Part shown: in pieces, positions 14,579 through 22,258 of the stretch
Layout: each line of letters starts with the position of its first letter
How positions within the stretch are numbered: position 1 is the first letter of the stretch
NCBI GenBank assembly: GCA_964250215.1
Contig: CAXUEX010000018.1
Span: 1-29,210, forward strand
DNA: 29,210 nt
Reading direction: 5' to 3'
From: DAIDJM01 sp964250215
GTDB taxonomy: Bacteria > Pseudomonadota > Alphaproteobacteria > Acetobacterales > Acetobacteraceae
The notes under the pieces: generated by a model
What the model was told of the DNA's origin: nothing
Database searches by the model: none
The model's input: only the letters and a program-made list of their open reading frames with translations
Made by a program: the position numbers and the translations under genes

Positions 14579-15300
14579 CCGACCCGGCAATGTCGCTCGC
14601 TGGAAAGCGTGTGGTTGTCATCGGCGGCGCGTCGGGGATCGGCTACGCCATCGCCGAACTCGCTCATGCGCAGGGCGCCACCGTCGTCATCGGTTCGAGC
14701 AGCGAGGCGAAGGTCGTTGCGGCCGCCAAGCGACTTCAGGGCGCTATCGGCCGTGCCGTCGATCTGCGCGAAGAAGCCGGCGTTGCGGGTTTCTTCGATG
14801 AACTCGGGGCGTTCGATCACCTGGCGATCACGGCAGGTGACTGGGGCGGCCCAATGTTCGTCTCCGTCCGGGACCTCGACCTGACACCGGCGCGAGAGCT
14901 TCTGACAGTCCGTTTCTGGGGCGTACTCGCGGCGGTCAAGCATGGCTGCCGTAGGATCGCCCAGGATGGATCGATCACGTTGACGAGCGGCATGCTCGCG
15001 CATCGACCGAGAAAAGGCGCGCCGATGGCGACGGTTATGGGGGGAATGGTCGAACACCTGACCCGTGGCCTCGCGATGGATATCGCCCCGGTGCGCGTGA
15101 ACGCCGTGTGTCCGGGCCTCGTCCTGACCGATCATGCCAAGGAAATGCCTGCGGCAATGTTGCAGGCGATGGTGGCGCCCCTGCCATTGCCCCGTGGCGG
15201 CTCACCTGCCGAAGCCGCGAAGGCCTTTGTCTATCTCATGCTGAACGGCTATGCGACAGGACAGATCTTGCCCGTCGATGGCGGCGGATTGCTGGTTTGA
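14575..15300 (+). CDS. SDR-fold protein lacking the YxxxK catalytic pair
   Basis: The 241-residue protein starts at ATG 14575, overlapping the previous stop by ATGA. The coenzyme site is intact (GGASGIG at 17-23) and the tail has a normal Rossmann end (LNGYATGQILPVDGGGLLV). Ser138 (TLTSGM) is present, but where Tyr and Lys should follow the sequence reads P-M151-A-T-V-M155-G, so the proton-relay pair is absent. NNAG is replaced by ITAG. A sub-family with this change exists, as I recall (xxGAVExLTRALA in place of YAASK...). It may bind NAD(P) without classical chemistry, or act as a partner of the coupled DltE-like SDR. Two hairpins follow the stop. Confidence 0.85.
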   Translation: MTDPAMSLAGKRVVVIGGASGIGYAIAELAHAQGATVVIGSSSEAKVVAAAKRLQGAIGRAVDLREEAGVAGFFDELGAFDHLAITAGDWGGPMFVSVRDLDLTPARELLTVRFWGVLAAVKHGCRRIAQDGSITLTSGMLAHRPRKGAPMATVMGGMVEHLTRGLAMDIAPVRVNAVCPGLVLTDHAKEMPAAMLQAMVAPLPLPRGGSPAEAAKAFVYLMLNGYATGQILPVDGGGLLV

Positions 15301-15302
15301 TA

Positions 15303-15346
15303 CGAACGCTCGTTCGCGATGACCGCCGGTATGAGTCCGATACCGG
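15303..15346. promoter_or_regulatory. two adjacent hairpins after the SDR operon
   Basis: CGAAC-GCTC-GTTCG at 15303-15316 forms a 5-bp stem with a 4-base loop just after the SDR stop. CCGGTAT-GAGTCCG-ATACCGG at 15326-15346 is a perfect 7-7-7 inverted repeat. No T-run follows either, so they are not canonical intrinsic terminators. They could terminate weakly, protect the mRNA end, or be an operator for the LysR gene starting at 15528. The remaining ~180 bases to that gene show nothing else I can name. Confidence 0.4.
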
Positions 15347-15527
15347 AATGACGACCCGCGCTGGACGAAAACCTGTGGCATTGTCTGCCGACCGCGGCCG
15401 CCCGGTGACACGCGTCATCTGACAGTTTTGGCGGCCCAGCCTTGACGCCCCCGTTGCCTCGGCGGACAGAGATACAATGCAACCCGCGGCAACGCACAAT
15501 GACTGGGTTTGGTAGTGGCATGAGCCG

Positions 15528-16463
15528 ATGAAGCTCAGCCACATCCGTGACATCCTGGCGGTCGCAGACTGCGGCAGCCTGCGCGCCGCTGGCCGTCAGT
15601 TGGGCGTGGCCCAGCCAGCCATCACGCGCAGCATCCGCGAAATCGAGCACGAGCTGGGCGCGTCGCTTTTCGAACGCCACGCCAAGGGGGTGCGGCTAAC
15701 CCCGATCGGAGAGGCTTTCGTGCGCCGCGCGGCGGTGGTGCAGAACGAGCTGCGCCGCGCCAAGGACGAGGTAGATCAGCTGCGTGGGCAGGATGTCGGC
15801 CAGGTTTCGGTAGTAATGTCGATCGCAGCCTCGATCGCCATCCTGCCGCGCGCGCTGGTGGCGTTCCGCAAGGAAAACCCGTCCGTCCTGCTGCGCGTAT
15901 CGGAAGGGCTTTTTCAGCCGGTTGAGCGCGACATTATCGATGGCCGCGTCGATTTCTATGCGGGCGCGCTGAACGCCCCAGTGAGCGATCCGCGTCTGGT
16001 GGTCGAGCAGCTGTTCGTAAACCAACGCCTGATCGTCGCTCGCGCCGGGCACCCGCTGCAAACAGCATCGTCGATCCAGGAGCTGGGCTCGGCATATTGG
16101 CTTCGGCCGGCGCTGACGGACCGTAGCCTGGAAGCGGATTTTGCCGACTGGTTGCGCGAGATGGGGCTTCCGTCCCCGAAGGTCGTCATGCACACACGGT
16201 CTGCTTTGCAAACAGTCCTTGCAGTCGCTGCATCCGATTTATTGACGGTGGTTCCGCGGCAATGGCTCGAACTTCCTGAGCTGGCGGGCCGGCTGGAAGC
16301 TTTGCCAGTCATTCCGCCAGTCAGTGCGGCGCCGGTTTGCATGGTGCGCCAGAGTGCCATCCCCCTGACGCCCTTGGCGGAACGCCTATCCGACATCGTG
16401 CGCCGCGTGGCGGGACATTACGCGCGCGCTCACCCGGCTGACTTTGCCGCCAAAAAGGCTTGA
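15528..16463 (+). CDS. LysR family transcriptional regulator of the catabolic cluster
   Basis: The 311-residue regulator starts at the ATG at 15528. The HTH is at about 1-60 (MKLSHIRDILAVADCGSLRA, AGRQLGVAQPAITRSIREIE, HELGASLFERHAKGVRLTPI), followed by a linker and an effector-binding domain (ILPRALVAFRKENPSVLLRV, VDFYAGAL, VVPRQWLEL). The style is that of regulators of aromatic and tricarboxylate-like catabolism (GbpR/PcaQ-like). It ends 3 bases before the stop of the convergent FAH-fold gene, with no terminator between. Its targets are probably the divergent promoters further right, as in most LysR-controlled aromatic clusters. No strong ribosome site is seen; GAGCC lies close to the start. 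Confidence 0.92.
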   Translation: MKLSHIRDILAVADCGSLRAAGRQLGVAQPAITRSIREIEHELGASLFERHAKGVRLTPIGEAFVRRAAVVQNELRRAKDEVDQLRGQDVGQVSVVMSIAASIAILPRALVAFRKENPSVLLRVSEGLFQPVERDIIDGRVDFYAGALNAPVSDPRLVVEQLFVNQRLIVARAGHPLQTASSIQELGSAYWLRPALTDRSLEADFADWLREMGLPSPKVVMHTRSALQTVLAVAASDLLTVVPRQWLELPELAGRLEALPVIPPVSAAPVCMVRQSAIPLTPLAERLSDIVRRVAGHYARAHPADFAAKKA

Positions 16464-16466
16464 GCG

Positions 16467-17321
16467 TCAGGCTCTCACGCGGTTCTCGATCGCCCCGATC
16501 TGCTGCACGTCGCAACGTACCACGTCGCCAGGCTGAAGAAAGCACGGCGGCGTCATACTCACCCCGACGCCTTCCGGTGTTCCCGTTGCAAGGATGTCGC
16601 CGGCTTCCAAGGTGAAGGCGGTCGATAGATAGCCAATCTGCTGCCAAACGTTGAAGACCAGTTCGCTGGTGCAACTCTCCTGCCGAAGCTCGCCATTGAC
16701 CCAGGTTCTGACTGCAAGGTTGTGAGGATCGGGGATCTCGTCGGCAGTGACGATCCAGGGGCCGATAGGGCCGTGCGTATCGAAAGACTTGCCCATGGTG
16801 AACGTGCTTGAGTGGAACTGCCAGTCCCGCGCCGAGACATCGTTGACAACGAGATAACCAAACACATGCGCCGGCGCGTCCGCTTCCGGCACGCGCTTGG
16901 CCGGCTGGCCGATGACCACGCCGAGTTCGACTTCGTAGTCGAGCTTTTCGGTGACGCCGCGCACGATGTCGTCGTACGGTCCGGTGATGCAGGTGGTCTG
17001 CTTGTTGAACCAAAGCTGCTTCTCAGGAATGATCACCCCAAGCCTCGCCGCTTCTGCGGCATGCTTGCGGTAGTTCATGCCGATGGCGAGGTATTTTCCG
17101 GGCCGTTCGATGGGCGCGAGCAGGCGCACGTCCGCGAGCGGTATGCGCGCTCGCGCCAGCCTGCGGAACCGACTCACGCGCTCAAGCGCGTCCGGGCCGC
17201 CGGCAGCAATCGTTCGCATGGTCGGGTACAACCCGGCCAGCCCGTCCAAAGGCACGATTGTCTCGCCGTCCAGCACGCCGAGACGGACCACCCCCGCTTG
17301 CTCGAAGCGCAGCAGCCTCAT
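16467..17321 (-). CDS. fumarylacetoacetate hydrolase family protein
   Basis: The 284-residue protein starts at the ATG at 17321 with AGGAG 8 bases upstream; the frame is open further but overlaps the upstream gene. It has the FAH C-terminal domain: GKYLAIGMNYRKHAAE, DYEVELGVVIG (the metal-binding E-x-E), VNDVSARDWQ (metal Asp), GKSFDTHGPIGPW and ATGTPEGVGVSM. Family members hydrolyse, hydrate or decarboxylate 2-oxo acids with Mg2+, for example 2-hydroxypentadienoate hydratase or oxaloacetate decarboxylase relatives in meta-cleavage pathways. It follows the VOC dioxygenase by 34 bases in the same transcript, so action on the ring-fission product or its downstream keto-acid is likely. Confidence 0.93.
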   Translation of the reverse strand: MRLLRFEQAGVVRLGVLDGETIVPLDGLAGLYPTMRTIAAGGPDALERVSRFRRLARARIPLADVRLLAPIERPGKYLAIGMNYRKHAAEAARLGVIIPEKQLWFNKQTTCITGPYDDIVRGVTEKLDYEVELGVVIGQPAKRVPEADAPAHVFGYLVVNDVSARDWQFHSSTFTMGKSFDTHGPIGPWIVTADEIPDPHNLAVRTWVNGELRQESCTSELVFNVWQQIGYLSTAFTLEAGDILATGTPEGVGVSMTPPCFLQPGDVVRCDVQQIGAIENRVRA

Positions 17322-17355
17322 GCTAGCGTCTCCTGCTCTCTCGCGCTCGGCCGTA

Positions 17356-17928
17356 TCAAACTGGCATGCCGATGTCCGGCATTTCGGCGGGGGCAAATTC
17401 TCCAGCACGCATTCGCTTCTGCAGTTTGGCAAAAGCCATCCCCTCCTTGTGCGCCGCGTAAACGTGCGCGGGTTCGAAGAAGGTGCCGATCGGATTGGCG
17501 GCGAAATCGGCCGAGCTGCGCATGAACGCGGTGGATTTTACCCAGTCGCCGAAATTGTCGCTCTGCAACTCCACGTAGTTCCCGTCCGGGTCGCGGTAAT
17601 AGATCGAGCAAGTGAGTCCGTGATCGAGGCTGAAGGCGGGCTTGATGCCGGCTTCGTCCAGCCGCTTCCACGACACCATCAGATCGTCGAAACTCGCGTA
17701 TTCAAAAGCACTATGGTGCAAACCGCAATGGTAGCGGCGGTTGGAATCGTCATCGATCTGCTTGGATGCAAGGAAAGCGATTCGGTGGTTGGCTGCGTCG
17801 TTGGTCATCCAGGCCACCTCGTCGGCCCGAAAATTGCATCCCGCACCTATTACGATACTGTACCAATCGATCATTTCGGAAAGGCGCCCCGTCCGCAAGG
17901 TGATGTGGTGCAGGGCTGGCTTGATCAT
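17356..17928 (-). CDS. VOC-family extradiol ring-cleavage dioxygenase
   Basis: The 190-residue protein starts at the ATG at 17928-17926 with GGAG 8 bases upstream. It is a vicinal-oxygen-chelate fold: HHITL with His7/8, CGLHHSAFEY with His71/72 and DPDGNYVELQ with Glu120, the 2-His-1-Glu set of Fe(II) extradiol dioxygenases. The length corresponds to a single two-module domain, shorter than the ~290-residue BphC type. The C-terminal tail (EFAPAEMPDIGMPV) is typical of the small 'VOC family protein' group beside FAH genes. Likely role: meta-cleavage of a catecholic intermediate in the cytoplasm. It is divergent from the NmrA-like gene; the 248-base gap between is the probable regulated promoter region. 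Confidence 0.88.
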   Translation of the reverse strand: MIKPALHHITLRTGRLSEMIDWYSIVIGAGCNFRADEVAWMTNDAANHRIAFLASKQIDDDSNRRYHCGLHHSAFEYASFDDLMVSWKRLDEAGIKPAFSLDHGLTCSIYYRDPDGNYVELQSDNFGDWVKSTAFMRSSADFAANPIGTFFEPAHVYAAHKEGMAFAKLQKRMRAGEFAPAEMPDIGMPV

Positions 17929-18176
17929 GAGGTGTGCTCCTGGGCGGCGGGCTGGCGCCCCGCGCTGGCCACCGTAGTGAACATGCGTCGAGTGGAAAGA
18001 TATGGAAACCCGTCTCGCGATTATGTTCCGGCATCCCTCGTCGCAGCCGTGCAGGGCTTGCGATATCCGCGGGGCATCGGTTCCGGCCACCGCGCATCTT
18101 CGGTGGCACAGCACCCCGCTTTACACCCTGCAACATACGGGGGAGTGCTGTCGCTCCGGCCCAGGCGGAGCCGCCA

Positions 18177-19061
18177 ATGCACGTCGTCACATCCGCCTAC
18201 GGCAACCAGGGCAAGCTTCTCGTGCCCTGCCTGGTCGCGGCGGGTCTGCAGGTGCGCGCCTGCGTCCGCTCCGAAGCATCAGCCGCAGCCTTGCGAGCGG
18301 CCGGCGTAGAGGACGTGCTGGTCGGCGACCTGGGTGAGCCCGGCATGGCGGAAAATGCGGTGGCGGGTGCCGCGGTGATTTACCATATCGGCCCTACAGC
18401 CGACCCGCGCGAACGCGAAATCGGCATTTCCATGATCGACGCGGCGCGGGCGCGCAACGTCGGCCACTTCGTCTACAGTTCGGTGCTGCACGCCATCCTC
18501 ACCGACCTCGTCCAGCACGAGATCAAGCGGGACGTCGAAAAGCACCTGCTCGATTCCGGGCTGGAATTCACCATTCTGCAGCCCACGAATTACATGTTGC
18601 CACTGCGCATGCGGCCGGTGTTCAGCGAAGGGGTCTATCGCCTGCCCTGGTCGGTGGAGCGGCGGCAATCTTTGGTTCACGTCGGCGACATTGTCGAGGT
18701 TGCCGCCGCCGTCCTGCTCGACCCTGAGCGGCATGCCGGCGCCACCTACGAGCTGGCAGGCCCCGGACGCCACACCGGCCACGATCTGCAACGCATCATC
18801 TCCGAAGTCCTTGGGCGCCCGATCGGCCTCGCGGAAATCGATGCGGAGACGTACCTCGAAGCCTGGTTCGGCGAGCGCGACCGAAGCCTGCTGCAGCACC
18901 AGGCGCGCGTATTGCGTGCACTGAGCAAGCGCTACACCAGCCACGATTTCATCGGCAACCCCAACGTGCTCACCTGGTTGCTTGGCCGGCAGCCGACAAC
19001 CTTCGCCGAGTTCGTTCGCCAGCAGGCGCGCCTTCACCAGAACCCCGCTGGCGATCGATGA
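18177..19061 (+). CDS. NmrA-like atypical SDR
   Basis: The 294-residue protein starts at the ATG at 18177 with GGCGGAG 6 bases upstream. It begins MHVVTSAYGNQGKLLVPCLV, an NmrA-type nucleotide-binding loop in which the first Gly of GxxGxxG is Ser. It continues with GDLGEPGMAENAVAGAAVIY, HFVYSSVLHAI, EIKRDVEKHLLDSGLEFTIL (the usual NmrA Lys region) and QPTNYM. The C-terminal half has TYELAGPGRHTGHDLQRIIS. NmrA-like proteins are redox sensors or NADPH-dependent reductases; the role here is unknown. It is divergent from the VOC/FAH operon and convergent with the hydrolase at 19138. Confidence 0.88.
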   Translation: MHVVTSAYGNQGKLLVPCLVAAGLQVRACVRSEASAAALRAAGVEDVLVGDLGEPGMAENAVAGAAVIYHIGPTADPREREIGISMIDAARARNVGHFVYSSVLHAILTDLVQHEIKRDVEKHLLDSGLEFTILQPTNYMLPLRMRPVFSEGVYRLPWSVERRQSLVHVGDIVEVAAAVLLDPERHAGATYELAGPGRHTGHDLQRIISEVLGRPIGLAEIDAETYLEAWFGERDRSLLQHQARVLRALSKRYTSHDFIGNPNVLTWLLGRQPTTFAEFVRQQARLHQNPAGDR

Positions 19062-19137
19062 TCGGGGGAGCCGGCACGCCGACCGCTCCAGAGCACCGCA
19101 ACCTTGCGAATGGGCCGTTACCGCTATGCCCAAAATA

Positions 19138-19947
19138 TCACCGAATTCCGGCAGAAGCGCCACGTCGTGAAGCCTCGGCGTGCCGCACCACGGCGATCAA
19201 TTCCTTGTTGAACTCGTCTGAAACGAGCTGAGGAAAATGGTGCGGCGACTGTACCACCAGGCGTCTTCCTCCGCCCAGTTCGGCCGCAGCGTCGGCTGCC
19301 GCTTCGAAAGCGGGGCTCCATCCGCCCGTGACGATGAGGAACGGAAAGCCCGCGCTCTTTACCGCTTCGACCTGCTCTCGCAGGCGTCGCGGCGATGGCA
19401 GCCTGAGCGCCTTGATCGCATTGCCCATACGCTTCAGCGTCGCCGCATCCGCTCCGCCGCGAATCTCGTCCGGAATGTGCAGAAGCTTAGAGAACCGCTT
19501 GATGCGCTCTGCATCGGAGAAGGTCAGGTAGGTCGTGGCAAGTATCTTGACGAGCATGCTTCGAACTTCCGGCCGTTTGACCGCGAGTGCCATCACGGCG
19601 GGTTCGATCAAAGTGAGCGAGCCGACGGAAGCGGGTTTGCGCGCCGCCGCCGACAAGGCAACGCAGCCACCGAACGAGTGGCCCACCAGATGCGTACCGT
19701 TTTCCAGCAGATCGGCGACCAACGCTCCATCGGCCTCGGCATCGTCCGGCCGGCCGGGGTTGGGACTGCGGCCATGTCCGGGCCGGTCCGGAACCATGAT
19801 TTCAAAACCCTCGGCGCCCAGCCCCTTCTGCCGCGAAAAATGCTGGTCGCCGCCAACCTCGCTGCCCTGCGCGCTGCCGTGCACCATGACGATCCGCGGG
19901 CCTGTGGTGCCCCATTGGGTGATGTGCATCGGGCTGCCGGTCAACAT
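19138..19947 (-). CDS. alpha/beta hydrolase
   Basis: The 269-residue protein has HGSAQG (oxyanion loop), VPDRPGHGRS at 52-61, the nucleophile elbow GHSFGG with Ser91, and a C-terminal His at 236/237 in QSPHHFPQLV. The acid residue is not obvious: the region reads VTGGWSPAFE where D is usual, so Glu may serve. The start at the ATG at 19947 is preferred because GGAG lies 4-8 bases upstream; the ATG at 19929 has none. In this cluster a C-C hydrolase for the meta-cleavage product, or an ester/lactone hydrolase, is plausible. It is divergent from a second hydrolase gene across a 359-base gap. Confidence 0.9.
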   Translation of the reverse strand: MLTGSPMHITQWGTTGPRIVMVHGSAQGSEVGGDQHFSRQKGLGAEGFEIMVPDRPGHGRSPNPGRPDDAEADGALVADLLENGTHLVGHSFGGCVALSAAARKPASVGSLTLIEPAVMALAVKRPEVRSMLVKILATTYLTFSDAERIKRFSKLLHIPDEIRGGADAATLKRMGNAIKALRLPSPRRLREQVEAVKSAGFPFLIVTGGWSPAFEAAADAAAELGGGRRLVVQSPHHFPQLVSDEFNKELIAVVRHAEASRRGASAGIR

Positions 19948-20306
19948 CTGTCTCCAAGCGGAAGCAATGCTGGAGCCTACTCGCTATCCACCGGCGCGGG
20001 AGGTGCTCTAATTGCATTGGCGATGCCGCATCCGCATCGCACGACGAGCGGCGACGCCTCCGGCACGTTTGGCGCAACCCTTGTGGCGCAGACACGCGCG
20101 CAGCGAGGCCGGCCGGTTATCCCTGCCGGCAAGAACCCGCTGTTGCCGCGCAACAATCCCGCCTATGTTGAATAGCGGGTTCGGTGTCGCACGAACGCCG
20201 CAGCCTTGCTCGGGAACAGGTGCATGATGCTTCCTGATGCCATTCGAGATTCTGGAGCGAATCCGCAACGGCCATGGCAGAGGGCGCCGGCGGAAGGGGG
20301 GCGGCG
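19948..20306. promoter_or_regulatory. divergent promoter region between two hydrolase genes
   Basis: This 359-base gap contains no convincing gene. It holds an inverted repeat AACCCGCT (20134-20141) / AGCGGGTT (20174-20181) enclosing a smaller hairpin TGTTG-CCGCG-CAACA (20141-20155), followed by TATGTTGAATAG, which could be a -10 region for the rightward hydrolase. A regulator site here is inference only. Confidence 0.35.
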
Positions 20307-21188
20307 ATGAGCCTGTCGGATCGGGAAACGCTTTATGTCTCCTCGCTGTTTGCCGGCTTGTCCGGCAGGCAGGTGCCGCGCCTGGGCAAGGGCAGCGAGC
20401 CCTATCCGCTGGTGGTGGCCCTGCACGGCGGCACCTATAGCTCGCGCTACTTCGACGTGCCGGGTTACTCGCTGCTTCGCCGTGCGGCGGCGCTTGGCAT
20501 CCCGGTGCTGGCCCCCGACCGCCCCGGCTACGGCGAAACGCCGCTCCTGCCGGGGGGCACCCTGCGGGACAATGCGGATTTTTTGGCCACGGCGATCGGC
20601 GAGGGCTGGCGGGCGCACGGCGCCGGCGCTGCGGGCATTGTGCTGGTCGCGCATTCGATCGGCGCAGGCATTGCCTTGATGATCGCCGGGCGGCAACTGG
20701 ACTGGCCACTCCTGGGCGTGGCGGTTTCCGGTGTGGGTCTGCACACGCCCGACGAGTCGCGCGCAGCTTGGGCGGCGTTGCCGGACACGGTTCATGTGGA
20801 CCTGCCCGCGCCGCTCAAAGACGAGCTCATGTTCGGTCCCGCCGGCAGCTATGCGGCGGACATGCCCGCGCGCAGCCACCTGGCGGATGCCCCTGTGCCC
20901 CGGGCGGAGATCGTGGACATCGTCCAAACCTGGCACGACGCGGCCCCCGACATTCTCGCTGCCATCCGCGTCCCGGTGCACTACCGCCAGGCGGAAATCG
21001 ACAAATTGTGGATCGTGAACGAAGCGGAAGTCGCGGGTTTTGCCCGGGCGCTTGCCGCCGCGCCGCACGTGGACTGGGCGATGCAGAAAGGCACTGGCCA
21101 CTGCATCGATTTTCATCGGGATGGGGCGGCGTTCCAGGTCCAGCAGCTCGGCTTCGCGCTGCAATGCGCGGCGCATGTGCGCACCTGA
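20307..21188 (+). CDS. alpha/beta hydrolase
   Basis: The 293-residue protein starts at the ATG at 20307, where GGAAGGGGG sits 6 bases upstream; an earlier ATG at 20274 would add an Ala/Gly-rich stub. Motifs are LVVALHGGTYSS with the HGG oxyanion region at 40-42, APDRPGYGET at 69-78, the nucleophile elbow VAHSIGAG with Ser117, and GTGHCIDFH near the end with the catalytic His. The nucleophile motif is AHSIG rather than GHSxG. The substrate is unknown. It converges with the amidohydrolase gene with 28 bases between stops, and is divergent from the hydrolase at 19138. Two unlike hydrolases in one cluster suggests more than one ester or C-C hydrolysis step. Confidence 0.9.
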   Translation: MSLSDRETLYVSSLFAGLSGRQVPRLGKGSEPYPLVVALHGGTYSSRYFDVPGYSLLRRAAALGIPVLAPDRPGYGETPLLPGGTLRDNADFLATAIGEGWRAHGAGAAGIVLVAHSIGAGIALMIAGRQLDWPLLGVAVSGVGLHTPDESRAAWAALPDTVHVDLPAPLKDELMFGPAGSYAADMPARSHLADAPVPRAEIVDIVQTWHDAAPDILAAIRVPVHYRQAEIDKLWIVNEAEVAGFARALAAAPHVDWAMQKGTGHCIDFHRDGAAFQVQQLGFALQCAAHVRT

Positions 21189-21216
21189 AGGGCTCCGAAG
21201 CCGGAATGGGTCCTCG

Positions 21217-22239
21217 TTACGCTATGCGCAACAGCGCGCAGGCGTTGCCATGCGCAATCCGGTTGCGCGGCCCGGTCTCCAGGCCGAGTGCGTCCAACGC
21301 CCGCAACCCGTCACGAATGAAACCCGGTCCGCCTTCGGGGTCGAAAGGGCAGTCCGAGGCGAACATCACGCGGTCGGGTCCGAAGAAGTCGATCCCGCAA
21401 CGTAGCGCGCCGGCACTGCCCCCCACCGCCGCATCGGCATGGAGCCGCCGGAAATAATCGACCGGCCGCAGCTTCAGCGATCTCAGGATGGCGCGATACG
21501 AATCGCCTTCCGCACCGTCGGTCCGGCTGCCCAACTGGTCCCATAATGGGCCGATCCGTCCCTCCAGATACGGGATGATGCCGCCCAGATGGTGGGTGAC
21601 GATGTTCAGGCCCGGATGGCGATCCAGCACGCCGGAGAACACCAGCCGGGCGATGCAGGCCGCCGTCTCGTAGGGCCAGCCGAGCACTTGCCAGATTTCG
21701 TATCTGGATGCGGGCTCGCCGGCGTAGTCGGCGAACGATGCCGGCCGGGCCGGGTGCAAGAAAACGGGCAGGCTTCGCGCCGACAGCGCCGCGAACAGCT
21801 TGTCGAAATTCGGTGCGTCCAGCGCCTGGCCAGCGACGTTGGTGTAGATCTGCACACCGCGTGCGCCCAGATGGTCCGCGGCATAGGCCATTTCCGCGAT
21901 CGCGGCATCGGCGTCATGCAACGGCAAGGCGGCGACGAAGGCCGGGAAAGCGTCGGGATATCGGCGGCAGATTTCCGCCAGGCCTTCGTTGATGAAGCGG
22001 GCGAGCGGCGCGTGGTCTTGCGGGCCGCCCATTTTCTCCGGGCGGGGTGGGGCTGGGGCCAGCACCTGCTGGTAGCCTTCCCACCGGCCCACCAGCCGCC
22101 GCCGCGCTTCCAGATCGTGCAGCGTGTTTATCGAGGCGATCCGTTTGACCAGCCCGGGCTCTCGGCCGAGCGCCTGGTATTTTTCCAAGTGTCCCGGCGG
22201 CATGAAATGCGTGTAGATGTCGATGATCCGGCCGGTCAT
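21217..22239 (-). CDS. amidohydrolase family protein of the ACMSD / gamma-resorcylate decarboxylase type
   Basis: The 340-residue TIM-barrel protein has IIDIYTHFMPP at 5-15, FLHPARP with His162, VTHHLGG with His216/217 and FASDCPFDPEGG with Asp296. These are the metal-site positions of Amidohydrolase_2 proteins. The first motif is Y9-T-H11 instead of HxH, so one of the usual ligands is a Tyr. Relatives are non-oxidative decarboxylases of aromatic or ring-opened acids, or hydrolases. The ATG at 22239 lies 19 bases after the stop of the aldehyde dehydrogenase, so the two are cotranscribed with the TonB receptor gene upstream. Decarboxylation of a semialdehyde-derived acid is a plausible role. 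Confidence 0.9.
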   Translation of the reverse strand: MTGRIIDIYTHFMPPGHLEKYQALGREPGLVKRIASINTLHDLEARRRLVGRWEGYQQVLAPAPPRPEKMGGPQDHAPLARFINEGLAEICRRYPDAFPAFVAALPLHDADAAIAEMAYAADHLGARGVQIYTNVAGQALDAPNFDKLFAALSARSLPVFLHPARPASFADYAGEPASRYEIWQVLGWPYETAACIARLVFSGVLDRHPGLNIVTHHLGGIIPYLEGRIGPLWDQLGSRTDGAEGDSYRAILRSLKLRPVDYFRRLHADAAVGGSAGALRCGIDFFGPDRVMFASDCPFDPEGGPGFIRDGLRALDALGLETGPRNRIAHGNACALLRIA

Positions 22240-22258
22240 GTCGATGGCGCGCTTCCGC

